Below are positions 13,677 to 20,203 of a stretch of DNA of 31,798 nucleotides, piece by piece. A program made the translations under genes and the position numbers. Location of the stretch: the NCBI GenBank assembly GCA_004556455.1, contig SFGY01000017.1, positions 1 to 31,798 on the forward strand, given 5' to 3'. The notes beneath the pieces were generated by a model that did no database searches, was not told the origin of the DNA, and worked only from the letters and a program-made list of their open reading frames with translations. The number at the start of each line of letters is the position of its first letter. The stretch's first letter is position 1. The stretch is from Clostridiales bacterium (GTDB taxonomy: Bacteria; Bacillota; Clostridia; Saccharofermentanales; DTU023).

Positions 13677-14831
13677 TCAAATTCCTCCCATGTTCATGCC
13701 CTCGTCCTCGGGGTCGAGCCCATCGAGGAGTTCATCAAGGCTCTCGTAACTGTCGTAGTAAATAAAGCCGCCATCTACGAATTGCCCGTTGTGTTCCTCT
13801 GCGATGTGCTCTCCAAACCCGGAGAAGTCGAAATAGTCCTCCATCTCAAGATTGAGCCTGTACTCGCTTATATTGTCTACGAGGAAGTGTCCGACGTCTT
13901 CCTCCGTCTTGGCTTCGGGTATGAAGGAGAACTCATCAAGGTGCTCAGCCAGGAATGCGATATTGGAAGCTTTTTGAACATCGGCGAGCTCAACCACAGC
14001 GGAGAGCTTGCTCCAATCCATTCCTTCGACATCAAGCGCCTTCAGCATCGCATTCGTCTCATATATTCCTTCTTTGGCGATGATTTCCTGAACGCGAGCC
14101 AGCCAGTCATCTCCTTTGAAATTGTGAAAGGTAACCGTGTAGGAGCAGTCCTCGGCGGACGGAGCGCCGAGCCGGTCAATAGCCTTTTTGATGGCAAGGG
14201 CTTCATCTGGAAGTTGGAGGAGCTCAGTGCGGCCGCCGTATTCTGCATTGAGGCTGAGAAGGCTGTTGATGTAGTAATACTCGGGGAAGGTATGACCGTC
14301 ATACACTTCCTCCAACTCATCGAATGGATTGTAGATGAGAAGTCCTCGTTCTGTGATCTGCGCCAGCCCTCGGTCGATGAGATCCTTGCCGATTGTGGCG
14401 TATTTCGGATCGTCCTCGTCATGGGCGGGAACAGCTCCTTCCGTGTTCAGCACATACTCTCTGCCGATCTTACCGTAGCTGCTGACATCCTGACACAGCG
14501 TGAAATGGTTCAGATTGAATGTCAGGTTTATGAGATCCTTTACATCCTTGCTGTCAAGTTTGGAGATCCCAATGAGAAACTGGTCGTATTCGAGTGTGTC
14601 GAAGCTCTCCATGCGTTTGCCGAGATAGTTGAGTTCGTCCAGATTGGCAAAGCGGTCTTTCAGCATGGAGAATTCCTCCGGCCAGTAGACCTCCGTCACA
14701 AGGGCGGACTGAGCGGCGTCCCTTCCTTCGACAGCGTGGATCTCACCAAGCTTTGCAAACAGTTCGCTCTCGCTGATAGGGAAGCGGATGTCAATCTCGT
14801 GATCGGCGTTTTTGATTCTGATTTTGATCAT
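13677..14831 (-). CDS. ArdA-like antirestriction protein, first gene of the minus operon
   Basis: 384 residues, very acidic. It contains an ArdA-like core (NLDELNYLGKRMESFDTLEY, then KDVKDLINLTFNLNHF) and a later ArdA-like end (YFDFSGFGEHIAEEHNGQFV, DGGFIYYDS). It is clearly related to the 522-residue protein downstream. ArdA proteins are DNA-mimicking inhibitors of type I restriction; this protein is longer than classical ArdA (~165 residues), as in other clostridial elements. It ends DPEDEGMNMGGI. The ATG at 14831 is favoured over 14840 because AAAGGA is directly adjacent to the latter. A hairpin with a T-run sits in its leader. Confidence 0.75.
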   Translation of the reverse strand: MIKIRIKNADHEIDIRFPISESELFAKLGEIHAVEGRDAAQSALVTEVYWPEEFSMLKDRFANLDELNYLGKRMESFDTLEYDQFLIGISKLDSKDVKDLINLTFNLNHFTLCQDVSSYGKIGREYVLNTEGAVPAHDEDDPKYATIGKDLIDRGLAQITERGLLIYNPFDELEEVYDGHTFPEYYYINSLLSLNAEYGGRTELLQLPDEALAIKKAIDRLGAPSAEDCSYTVTFHNFKGDDWLARVQEIIAKEGIYETNAMLKALDVEGMDWSKLSAVVELADVQKASNIAFLAEHLDEFSFIPEAKTEEDVGHFLVDNISEYRLNLEMEDYFDFSGFGEHIAEEHNGQFVDGGFIYYDSYESLDELLDGLDPEDEGMNMGGI

Positions 14832-14862
14832 GGTGCTCATTCCTTTCGTAGAAAATAAAAAA

Positions 14863-14900
14863 GGGCTGACTTCATAGAATTACTTCTGCAAAGTCAGCCC
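14863..14900 (-). terminator. Terminator/attenuator in the leader of the minus-strand operon
   Basis: GGGCTGACTT (14863-14872) and AAGTCAGCCC (14891-14900) are a perfect 10-bp inverted repeat. On the minus strand it is followed by TTTTTTATTTT and then, 20 bases later, by the Shine-Dalgarno and start of the ArdA-like gene. It either ends a transcript from further right or attenuates the operon. Confidence 0.7.
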
Positions 14901-14927
14901 ATAGATTACGGTGTTATTAAGTTAAGT

Positions 14928-14958
14928 GAGGTTTGCCCTAAAATGTAGGGCAAACCTC
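14928..14958. repeat. Perfect 13-bp inverted repeat
   Basis: GAGGTTTGCCCTA (14928-14940) and TAGGGCAAACCTC (14946-14958), spacer five bases. Very stable hairpin without a long T-run on either strand; it could be an anti-terminator partner, a protein-binding site or an element attachment feature. Confidence 0.65.
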
Positions 14959-15036
14959 TTTCCTGAACAAGCGGGGAGGTCATCCTTACTTTTTAGGGAA
15001 GATCTTAGAAAATAATTTTTCAGTGGAAACGAAAAA

Positions 15037-15075
15037 AGGCGGCTTTCGGGAGAATACATCTCTCAAAAGCCGCCT
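15037..15075 (-). terminator. Terminator-like hairpin (minus strand)
   Basis: AGGCGGCTTT (15037-15046) and AAAGCCGCCT (15066-15075) pair perfectly; the loop contains a further small inverted repeat (GAGA...TCTC). On the minus strand the stem ends in CCTTTTTTC. Confidence 0.65.
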
Positions 15076-15156
15076 GAAATAGTGGGGGTCGGTAGTTCAA
15101 GTCCTCTCAACAAAGAAAAATATCTTTTTGTTTGCACTTGAAAATTGGGGCACGAA

Positions 15157-15189
15157 AAAACCCCGAAACCGTTGTGGTATCGGGGTTTT
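15157..15189 (-). terminator. Terminator-like hairpin, possibly bidirectional
   Basis: AAAACCCCGA (15157-15166) and TCGGGGTTTT (15180-15189) pair perfectly over 10 bp with a 13-base loop. The T-run is longer on the minus strand (six T) but present on both. Confidence 0.65.
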
Positions 15190-15247
15190 CCGGTGCAATA
15201 TCTTTTTTGGTTGCACAGCATGGCATACCTACTGCTCGTGGATACAA

Positions 15248-15274
15248 TGCACCATGTTTTGAAAACGTGGTGCA
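15248..15274. repeat. Near-perfect inverted repeat with a one-base centre
   Basis: TGCACCATGTTTT (15248-15260) and AAAACGTGGTGCA (15262-15274) match in 12 of 13 positions around a single G. The compact symmetry suggests a dimer-binding site rather than a terminator. Confidence 0.5.
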
Positions 15275-15433
15275 TAATTTTGTGGGGTCGGTTTTGATGC
15301 GCTGGGACAATGAGGACAGAAAGGACAAAATGCGGAATGCTCTCCCAGAAGTCTTCTCTCTGCCGTTCCGGAAGCTTTCTGTCGGCAGATTATATCTGGG
15401 ATGTTTCTTGAAAATGTACGGAAGCAAAGCACC

Positions 15434-15473
15434 AAAACGCACGCGTGCGTTTTTAACACACGCGTGCGTTTTC
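15434..15473. promoter_or_regulatory. Two CGCG-centred palindromes after the AlbA-type gene
   Basis: A 20-bp perfect palindrome (15434-15453, core ACGCACGCGTGCGT) is followed at 15455-15470 by AACACACGCGTGCGTT, which has one mismatch to symmetry. Together they can also fold on the minus strand as a 14-bp stem ending in TTTT, directly after the stop codon, so they may act as a terminator too. The same core recurs in the promoter of the gene (17148-17163). Confidence 0.65.
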
Positions 15474-15474
15474 G

Positions 15475-17121
15475 TTATTTTGTTGTGTGATACTTGGCTC
15501 CCGCACCTTTTCCATCCAAAGACAGTTGCCCCGCGTTTTTTAGCTTTTGCAGAATTCTGTATGCTTGGGGGGGCGTCACATGTAGAAGCTCCACCACATC
15601 TGCGCGTGTAACTTCGCCTTTTGCTTGTACCAACTGCATTACCAATTCCTGATGCCGGAGCGCATCGATATCTCGATTTCGCACATATCCAACGGTACTG
15701 TTTGTTTCTTTGGAGTACCTCGAGCTCATGATATAGTATCGTCCGCGGCCATTGCCCAAGCGCTCTACTAATCCTGATTCCACAAGGTTTTCAAGAACGA
15801 CACGTACCCGGCTCTCATCGGTATGAGTTCTTTCGGCCACATCCTGTACCGAGGCACGATGCAATTGTTTTACCGCATCTAGTGCAAGCAGCAGATGAAT
15901 CGGCAGCGACCGTCCAAGGCGTTGCTGTTCTTCGGAAACCATGCAAATGAATGCTTTGTCAGTCGGCCCTTTGGGAATAAACAGTTTCACACTGGATTGC
16001 GTGGAACTTGAGTAGTCCGGAAGCAATCGACCGTACAGCAAGGAGCCTTCAAAAATGCGGTCAATTCCTCTTCCCGTACGCTCGGCCAGACCAATACGCT
16101 TCATTGCATCAGCCAATGCCGGATTTCTTCCATGAGGTTCTGCATCCAGCAAATTGTCGACTCGGATGCCTTCGATAAATCCTCCGGGGTTGCTGATGGT
16201 CATGCCTTCATCATTTATTTGAACTAGAACGCGGCCAAGAACAGAATAGTCTCTGTGGCAGAATGCGTTGACCAGAGCTTCACGGAAGGCCCTGGGATCA
16301 TAATCAGGAATCGTGATGCGGAACAGTCCCTGCTCCATTTCCTCGCTGTGATTCCATGCAGAAAAAGCATCCGATATTTTTTCAAACGCCGCAAGAATGG
16401 GCAAATAGAAGGACTCATTCACTTTTATATCCGTGCCCACAAGAACTTGTATGGATGCTTCCGCTGTTGGCATATGGCGTTTTAGTGCTTCTTTTCTACC
16501 AATCAGCAACATACCGCAAAATGTGGGAACGATAGCCCCATCCTGAATTGTGACCAACTGTAATGCCTTGTCCAACTCCTCGTCATTCAGTTCCAGCAGG
16601 GCTACTTCTCCGCGATAGGAACGAATGATGTTCCGTAACCGTTCACGTTCCACAGGATCAAGATCCTGATAGGTAGCATCTGGAACAGGCTGTGCGGAAT
16701 AATCAAGCAAACTCAAAGATGAAAGCCGGGCGGTTATTTCGTATGGATACATGGGCACATTTTCGGGTTCGCCATTCGGCTTGAGTCGGCGTCGCTGAAT
16801 CTTGCCATCAGAGGAAGCTACCACGCTGGTGCGCTTGGGAACAGAGATCCTCAACACCGGCGGATCGAATTCCAAAATTTCTGTACGAACAGAAACCGGA
16901 GGCACTGTTCGGTTGGCAATAAACGCCGCAAGCTGTGTGATGTCTTTATGCCTGTTGTGCAGTCCAGTAATTTCCCCATCATTTTCAACGCCCAAATATA
17001 AGTCGCCGCCATCGGTGTTGGCAAAGGCAACAACCGCGTCGATGATGTCACCATCAGGCAAACAAGTTCTGTCACTTTTAAACTCATTCACGAGGTTTTC
17101 TTTGAAACCGATATTGGACAC
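15475..17121 (-). CDS. AlbA/Schlafen-type ATP-binding transcriptional regulator
   Basis: 548 residues from a GTG start at 17121 (GGAGG seven bases upstream). Order of parts: an AlbA_2 (Schlafen-like) domain at ~8-125 (FKENLVNEFKSDRTCLPDGD, VVAFANTDGGDLYLGVENDG); a long linker with GMLLIGRKE; an ATPase-like HATPase_c_4 region at ~270-370 (FREALVNAFCHRDYSVLGRV, ISNPGGF, ERTGRGIDRI); and two winged-helix-like segments at ~420-548 (ASVQDVAERTHTDESRVRVV, EVTRADVVELLHVTPPQAYR). Such proteins are often annotated as putative transcriptional regulators. Related palindromes flank both ends of the gene, one inside the promoter spacer, which points to autoregulation. Confidence 0.85.
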   Translation of the reverse strand: MSNIGFKENLVNEFKSDRTCLPDGDIIDAVVAFANTDGGDLYLGVENDGEITGLHNRHKDITQLAAFIANRTVPPVSVRTEILEFDPPVLRISVPKRTSVVASSDGKIQRRRLKPNGEPENVPMYPYEITARLSSLSLLDYSAQPVPDATYQDLDPVERERLRNIIRSYRGEVALLELNDEELDKALQLVTIQDGAIVPTFCGMLLIGRKEALKRHMPTAEASIQVLVGTDIKVNESFYLPILAAFEKISDAFSAWNHSEEMEQGLFRITIPDYDPRAFREALVNAFCHRDYSVLGRVLVQINDEGMTISNPGGFIEGIRVDNLLDAEPHGRNPALADAMKRIGLAERTGRGIDRIFEGSLLYGRLLPDYSSSTQSSVKLFIPKGPTDKAFICMVSEEQQRLGRSLPIHLLLALDAVKQLHRASVQDVAERTHTDESRVRVVLENLVESGLVERLGNGRGRYYIMSSRYSKETNSTVGYVRNRDIDALRHQELVMQLVQAKGEVTRADVVELLHVTPPQAYRILQKLKNAGQLSLDGKGAGAKYHTTK

Positions 17122-17142
17122 AATCTCACCTCCAACGCGATC

Positions 17143-17171
17143 ATTATAACACACGCGTGTGTTTAGCGCAA
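17143..17171 (-). promoter_or_regulatory. Promoter of the AlbA-type gene with an operator in the spacer
   Basis: On the minus strand TTGCGC (17166-17171) and TATAAT (17143-17148) are separated by exactly 17 bases. The perfect 16-bp palindrome AACACACGCGTGTGTT (17148-17163) fills that spacer and shares its core with the palindromes at 15434-15470. A bound dimer would exclude RNA polymerase. Confidence 0.75.
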
Positions 17172-17178
17172 CAGAAAA

Positions 17179-17209
17179 CGCACGAATTATGTTGCATTAT
17201 TTTCGTGCG
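17179..17209. repeat. Inverted repeat upstream of the AlbA-type promoter
   Basis: CGCACGAA (17179-17186) and TTCGTGCG (17202-17209) form an 8-bp inverted repeat. The half-site AACGCACG seen here (17177-17184) equals the half-site of the CGCG-centred operators, so this may be an auxiliary binding site. Confidence 0.45.
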
Positions 17210-17331
17210 CTCCTTTTTGTTTCTGCCAGACTATTTTATAGTATATCGGATAAACAGGTTGTATCGCTCTTATTTGCTAATTTTGTCCATTCTTTGATTA
17301 ACAAGAGGACTTGGCCTTTCATTATTCAAAT

Positions 17332-17393
17332 TTCAGCAAAGGGAGTTTACTAATTCAAACAAATTTTGCTGAATAAGCAAAGAGTGTTTGAAT
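17332..17393. repeat. Interlocking inverted repeats
   Basis: TTCAGCAAA (17332-17340) pairs with TTTGCTGAA (17365-17373), and ATTCAAACA (17353-17361) pairs with TGTTTGAAT (17385-17393). The two overlap, so only one hairpin can form at a time on RNA. They lie in the ~350-bp gene-free region between the regulator and the SHOCT-like gene and could be a recombinase site or a regulatory switch. Confidence 0.45.
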
Positions 17394-17444
17394 ATTTCAT
17401 CAAAATCAAACCGTAACAACCCACAATTATGGGTAGGGGCTGTT

Positions 17445-17508
17445 AAGTTTCCGTATGCTTTCGTTTTGTGCGGAAACTTCGTAAATGATAACTTTCCGAT
17501 AACTCTCC
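17445..17508. repeat. Inverted repeat plus tandem direct repeat upstream of the recombinase unit
   Basis: AAGTTTCCG (17445-17453) and CGGAAACTT (17471-17479) are a perfect 9-bp inverted repeat. Just downstream GATAACTTTCC and GATAACTCTCC lie in tandem (17487-17508). Position before the SHOCT-like and recombinase genes makes an attachment site or an autoregulatory site possible. Confidence 0.45.
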
Positions 17509-17570
17509 GTCCCTGTCATTGACTATCCCGAATCCGGCAATATACTGTCGTTTCTGTAGGAGGTGTCGCT

Positions 17571-17765
17571 ATGACCCAGTCAGAATACGAGGCGGAGTTG
17601 CACTTTCGGCTCTGTAAAAGCATCTTCGCCACTCTGGCAATCAGAGGAATCATTGGAGAAGATGATTTACGCATTTTACTCTGTGCCGCTGCGGAAAAAT
17701 ACCATGCACCAATTGGCGAATTGGAGGTGAACAGCATTGCCGGAGAAAAGAATTACACGGGTTGA
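17571..17765 (+). CDS. SHOCT-like small protein paired with a recombinase
   Basis: 64 residues: TQSEYEAELHFRLCKSIFAT, then LAIRGIIGEDDLRILLCAAA and a short tail. The xxGIIxxDxL pattern is that of SHOCT-like short helical proteins which, as far as I recall, commonly precede large serine recombinases in clostridial integrative elements. TAGGAGG lies nine bases before the ATG. It overlaps the recombinase start by 29 bases, indicating coupled translation. Perhaps a cofactor or directionality factor; function unproven. Confidence 0.7.
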   Translation: MTQSEYEAELHFRLCKSIFATLAIRGIIGEDDLRILLCAAAEKYHAPIGELEVNSIAGEKNYTG

Positions 17766-19251
17766 GTTCCCGGCCAGGACATTCTCCCCGGAACAGCCGC
17801 CGACCACAAAACGGATTGCAGCCTATGCCAGAGTATCCACCATGAAGGATGCCCAGGAGAACAGTCTCCAAGCCCAGCAGGAGTATTTCACGGAATACAT
17901 CCAACGCCATCCGGGCTGGGTCTTTGCCGGGATGTACTCCGATGATGGTATCTCCGGGCTGTCGATCCGCGAGCGTGACGGTTTCAACAGTATGGTAACG
18001 GATGCCCTGGACGGTAAAATCGATTTGATTCTCACTAAGTCTTTGTCCCGTTTCGCCCGAAACACTGTGGATGCCCTCACCACCATCCGTAGCTTGAAAG
18101 CTGCTGGAGTGGCAGTCTATTTTCAAAAAGAGAATATCAACACAATGGACAGCACCGGCGAGTTCCTCATCACCCTGATGAGTTCCTTTGCCGAAGAAGA
18201 GAGTCGATCCATCTCCGAGAATGTCACCTGGGCCGTCCGCCATCGATACGCCCAAGGAATCTATCATCTCCCCGGACTGCTTTTGGGGTATCAGCGCAGC
18301 CCGGTTGGCGAAATTCAAGTCGATGAAGCCGGGGCCAGAGTCGTGCGGTTCATCTACCTGCTTGCCCTGGCTGGGAAAAGCAGCACAGATATCTGCCGTA
18401 TTCTTATGGACTATGGAATTCTCTCCCCGGGACAGAGTCAGAGGTGGGAACCGCACACAGTACGCAGCATTCTGAAAAACGAGAAATATATGGGTGATGC
18501 CATCCTCCAAAAAGAGATTACCGTGGATTTCCTGACAAAAACCAGAAAACCAAACGAGGGCGAAGCGCCGCAATACTATGTGGAGAACGGACATCCCTGT
18601 ATCGTCAGCAAGTCTGTGTGGCAGGAAGTGCAAGCCACATGGACGGACGCCATCCGCCGGAATTGCACCTTTTCACCCATCGCCAACAAAATAATCTGCG
18701 GTGACTGTGGCGGTCGGTATGGTCGAAAGACCTGGCACTCCACCACCTACCGGGATGCCGTCTGGGAGTGCAATAGCAAGAAGGCTGGCCGCACAAAATG
18801 TAAATGCCGCCACATTTACGCCGAGGAACTGGACACCGCCATTCACCGCTCCATGCATCATCTGTTGAAGATCCATAAAAACATCATCCCCGACTGCGCG
18901 GATCTGTTCTCACAGGCCCTGGGAGAGATTTCATCAGATGCTCGATCCGTTCTGAATGATATAGCCCATGGGAAACTGGATATCCGGATTGACGGTCTGA
19001 TGATTGGTATCCTTATCCGAAAAATGGTGGTCACGCCAAATCAAACCCTGGTAATTCACTTTCTGAACGGCACCACCTACCGCCACCGCTTGGGCGCTAC
19101 TCCCCGAGGAACTCGGCTGTATAACACGAAGCGAGATCACAGTCAGATACTGGCCTTATACGCCGAGGGATGCTCCGCAAAGGAAATATCGCAGAGGTTG
19201 GGGATCAGTGTAAATACGGTGCGGTCCATCATGAAAAGACGGCACTCTTAG
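17737..19251 (+). CDS. Large serine recombinase (zinc-ribbon type)
   Basis: 504 residues from a TTG start at 17737, supported by GGAGGTGA seven bases upstream. Resolvase domain ~25-170 with nucleophile Ser34 (AAYARVSTMKD), SRFARNTVDAL and EEESRSISENV; Recombinase domain ~180-280 (LLGYQRSPVGEIQ, LKNEKYMGDAILQKE); zinc ribbon ~318-358 (ICGDCGGRYGRK, then ECNSKK, KCKCRHI); and a C-terminal HTH (~470-500, GCSAKEISQRLGISVNTVRS). All catalytic features are intact. It is independent of the recombinase at 2664 and probably moved the neighbouring defence genes. Its stop lies one base from the stop of the convergent gene. Confidence 0.92.
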   Translation: MPEKRITRVEFPARTFSPEQPPTTKRIAAYARVSTMKDAQENSLQAQQEYFTEYIQRHPGWVFAGMYSDDGISGLSIRERDGFNSMVTDALDGKIDLILTKSLSRFARNTVDALTTIRSLKAAGVAVYFQKENINTMDSTGEFLITLMSSFAEEESRSISENVTWAVRHRYAQGIYHLPGLLLGYQRSPVGEIQVDEAGARVVRFIYLLALAGKSSTDICRILMDYGILSPGQSQRWEPHTVRSILKNEKYMGDAILQKEITVDFLTKTRKPNEGEAPQYYVENGHPCIVSKSVWQEVQATWTDAIRRNCTFSPIANKIICGDCGGRYGRKTWHSTTYRDAVWECNSKKAGRTKCKCRHIYAEELDTAIHRSMHHLLKIHKNIIPDCADLFSQALGEISSDARSVLNDIAHGKLDIRIDGLMIGILIRKMVVTPNQTLVIHFLNGTTYRHRLGATPRGTRLYNTKRDHSQILALYAEGCSAKEISQRLGISVNTVRSIMKRRHS

Positions 19252-19252
19252 C

Positions 19253-20203
19253 TTAAAATTGTCGATAACCCAAATAAGGTTGTTTAGCGAAAGTATATAT
19301 GTCTTGCGCCAAAATACGGAACAAATCTCCTCCAGGCAAGGGTGCTTCCTCGCACTCTGTAGGCTCACAACAGTTCCATTGCGCCCACTGATTCTTCCAA
19401 TCATGGATTATCGCATATACTTTACTCGTAGGAGCATCGCTACCACTTTTGTCTAGCCAAAAAGCATACCAAGTTTTTCCACTGGCACCACAACAGGTTC
19501 GAAGCCAGTAGCGGGTTTGCTGCCGTAGCGTTTTGCTAGGATCAAAACTACCGCCCGTTTCCAGCAGATACAGTTGATACATACCCGCCATTGCATTCAA
19601 TAAATAGTCGGGGTTCTCCAGATAACAGCTAGAAATCGCCGTTATCCATCGTGTAATTATGCGGTTTTTTCTCGATACATCTTTACAACTAACCAATAGG
19701 TTCATGTTACTTGACAGTTCCTGAAAAAAGTCGTCTGCTGCTGTACAGAGTTTCTGGAGTAAAATAGTCCATTGGGTTTCTGTAATATCTTCAATATCCG
19801 GAGCATTTGGTAGATACTCACTAATTGAGTTTTCCGCGCGCTGCAAAATGTCTTCATTCAGTGGGTAACATAGCGAATTGTTATGGCAGAAAATACTGCG
19901 CAAAGACGTAACTGCCTGGAACAGCATATTGTAGTCATTCTGAATTGCTTTCCATTTTGGTGTAACTAAAATACTATCTCTCGTTTTCAGTAACTCACCT
20001 AAAAATGGGCCACAGTCCTTAAATAAACCATAAAGATTTACTATCGCTGTCAAAAATTGACTCCGTTTGCTTTCAGCTTCACGGTACTGTTTGGGTTCAT
20101 AATATGCAAACATAAAGAGTCTGCAATCCAAGCCAAAAGCCTTACGGTTTAATTCCTCTGCAGGTTCTGCCGAAAAACAGATGCTTTCGGTGTAGTCCAT
20201 CAT
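19253..20203 (-). CDS. Unknown partner protein of the SIR2/STAND-like ATPase
   Basis: 316 residues, no family recognised. Mostly helical, with several Cys/Trp residues and an aromatic C-terminal part (QTRYWLRTCCGASGKTWYAF, WAQWNCCEPTECEEAPL). No signal peptide or membrane segment is evident. Its ATG overlaps the stop of the 1139-residue ATPase gene; a second ATG at 20200 has a slightly better distance to GGAGG. The tight coupling says both proteins work together; by position it may be a sensor, effector or regulator of that ATPase. AT-rich codon choice resembles the ATPase gene and differs from the left half. Confidence 0.65.
   Translation of the reverse strand: MMDYTESICFSAEPAEELNRKAFGLDCRLFMFAYYEPKQYREAESKRSQFLTAIVNLYGLFKDCGPFLGELLKTRDSILVTPKWKAIQNDYNMLFQAVTSLRSIFCHNNSLCYPLNEDILQRAENSISEYLPNAPDIEDITETQWTILLQKLCTAADDFFQELSSNMNLLVSCKDVSRKNRIITRWITAISSCYLENPDYLLNAMAGMYQLYLLETGGSFDPSKTLRQQTRYWLRTCCGASGKTWYAFWLDKSGSDAPTSKVYAIIHDWKNQWAQWNCCEPTECEEAPLPGGDLFRILAQDIYTFAKQPYLGYRQF

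Larger units (their letters stand above)
14832..15474. other. Gene-poor stretch rich in hairpins
   Basis: About 640 bases between the ArdA-like gene and the AlbA-type regulator with no convincing gene. It contains at least five inverted repeats, annotated separately, and two copies of a TATCTTTTT(T)G(G)TTGCAC-like sequence (15121-15137 and 15200-15216) on either side of one hairpin. 15280-15430 shows nothing recognisable. Confidence 0.6.

Noticed and set aside
13782..14858. A 358-codon plus-strand frame opposite the ArdA-like gene
   Set aside because: The minus-strand frame has the ribosome site, operon spacing and family motifs; the plus-strand one has none.
15107..15442. A 111-codon open frame on the minus strand (and a 159-codon one on the plus strand across 15132-15611)
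   Set aside because: Both run through several hairpins, have unusual composition, no good ribosome site and no recognisable domain; the plus-strand frame also overlaps the AlbA-type gene.
17650..18633. A 327-codon minus-strand frame opposite the second recombinase
   Set aside because: The recombinase catalytic and Recombinase-domain motifs are on the plus strand; the antisense frame is a shadow.
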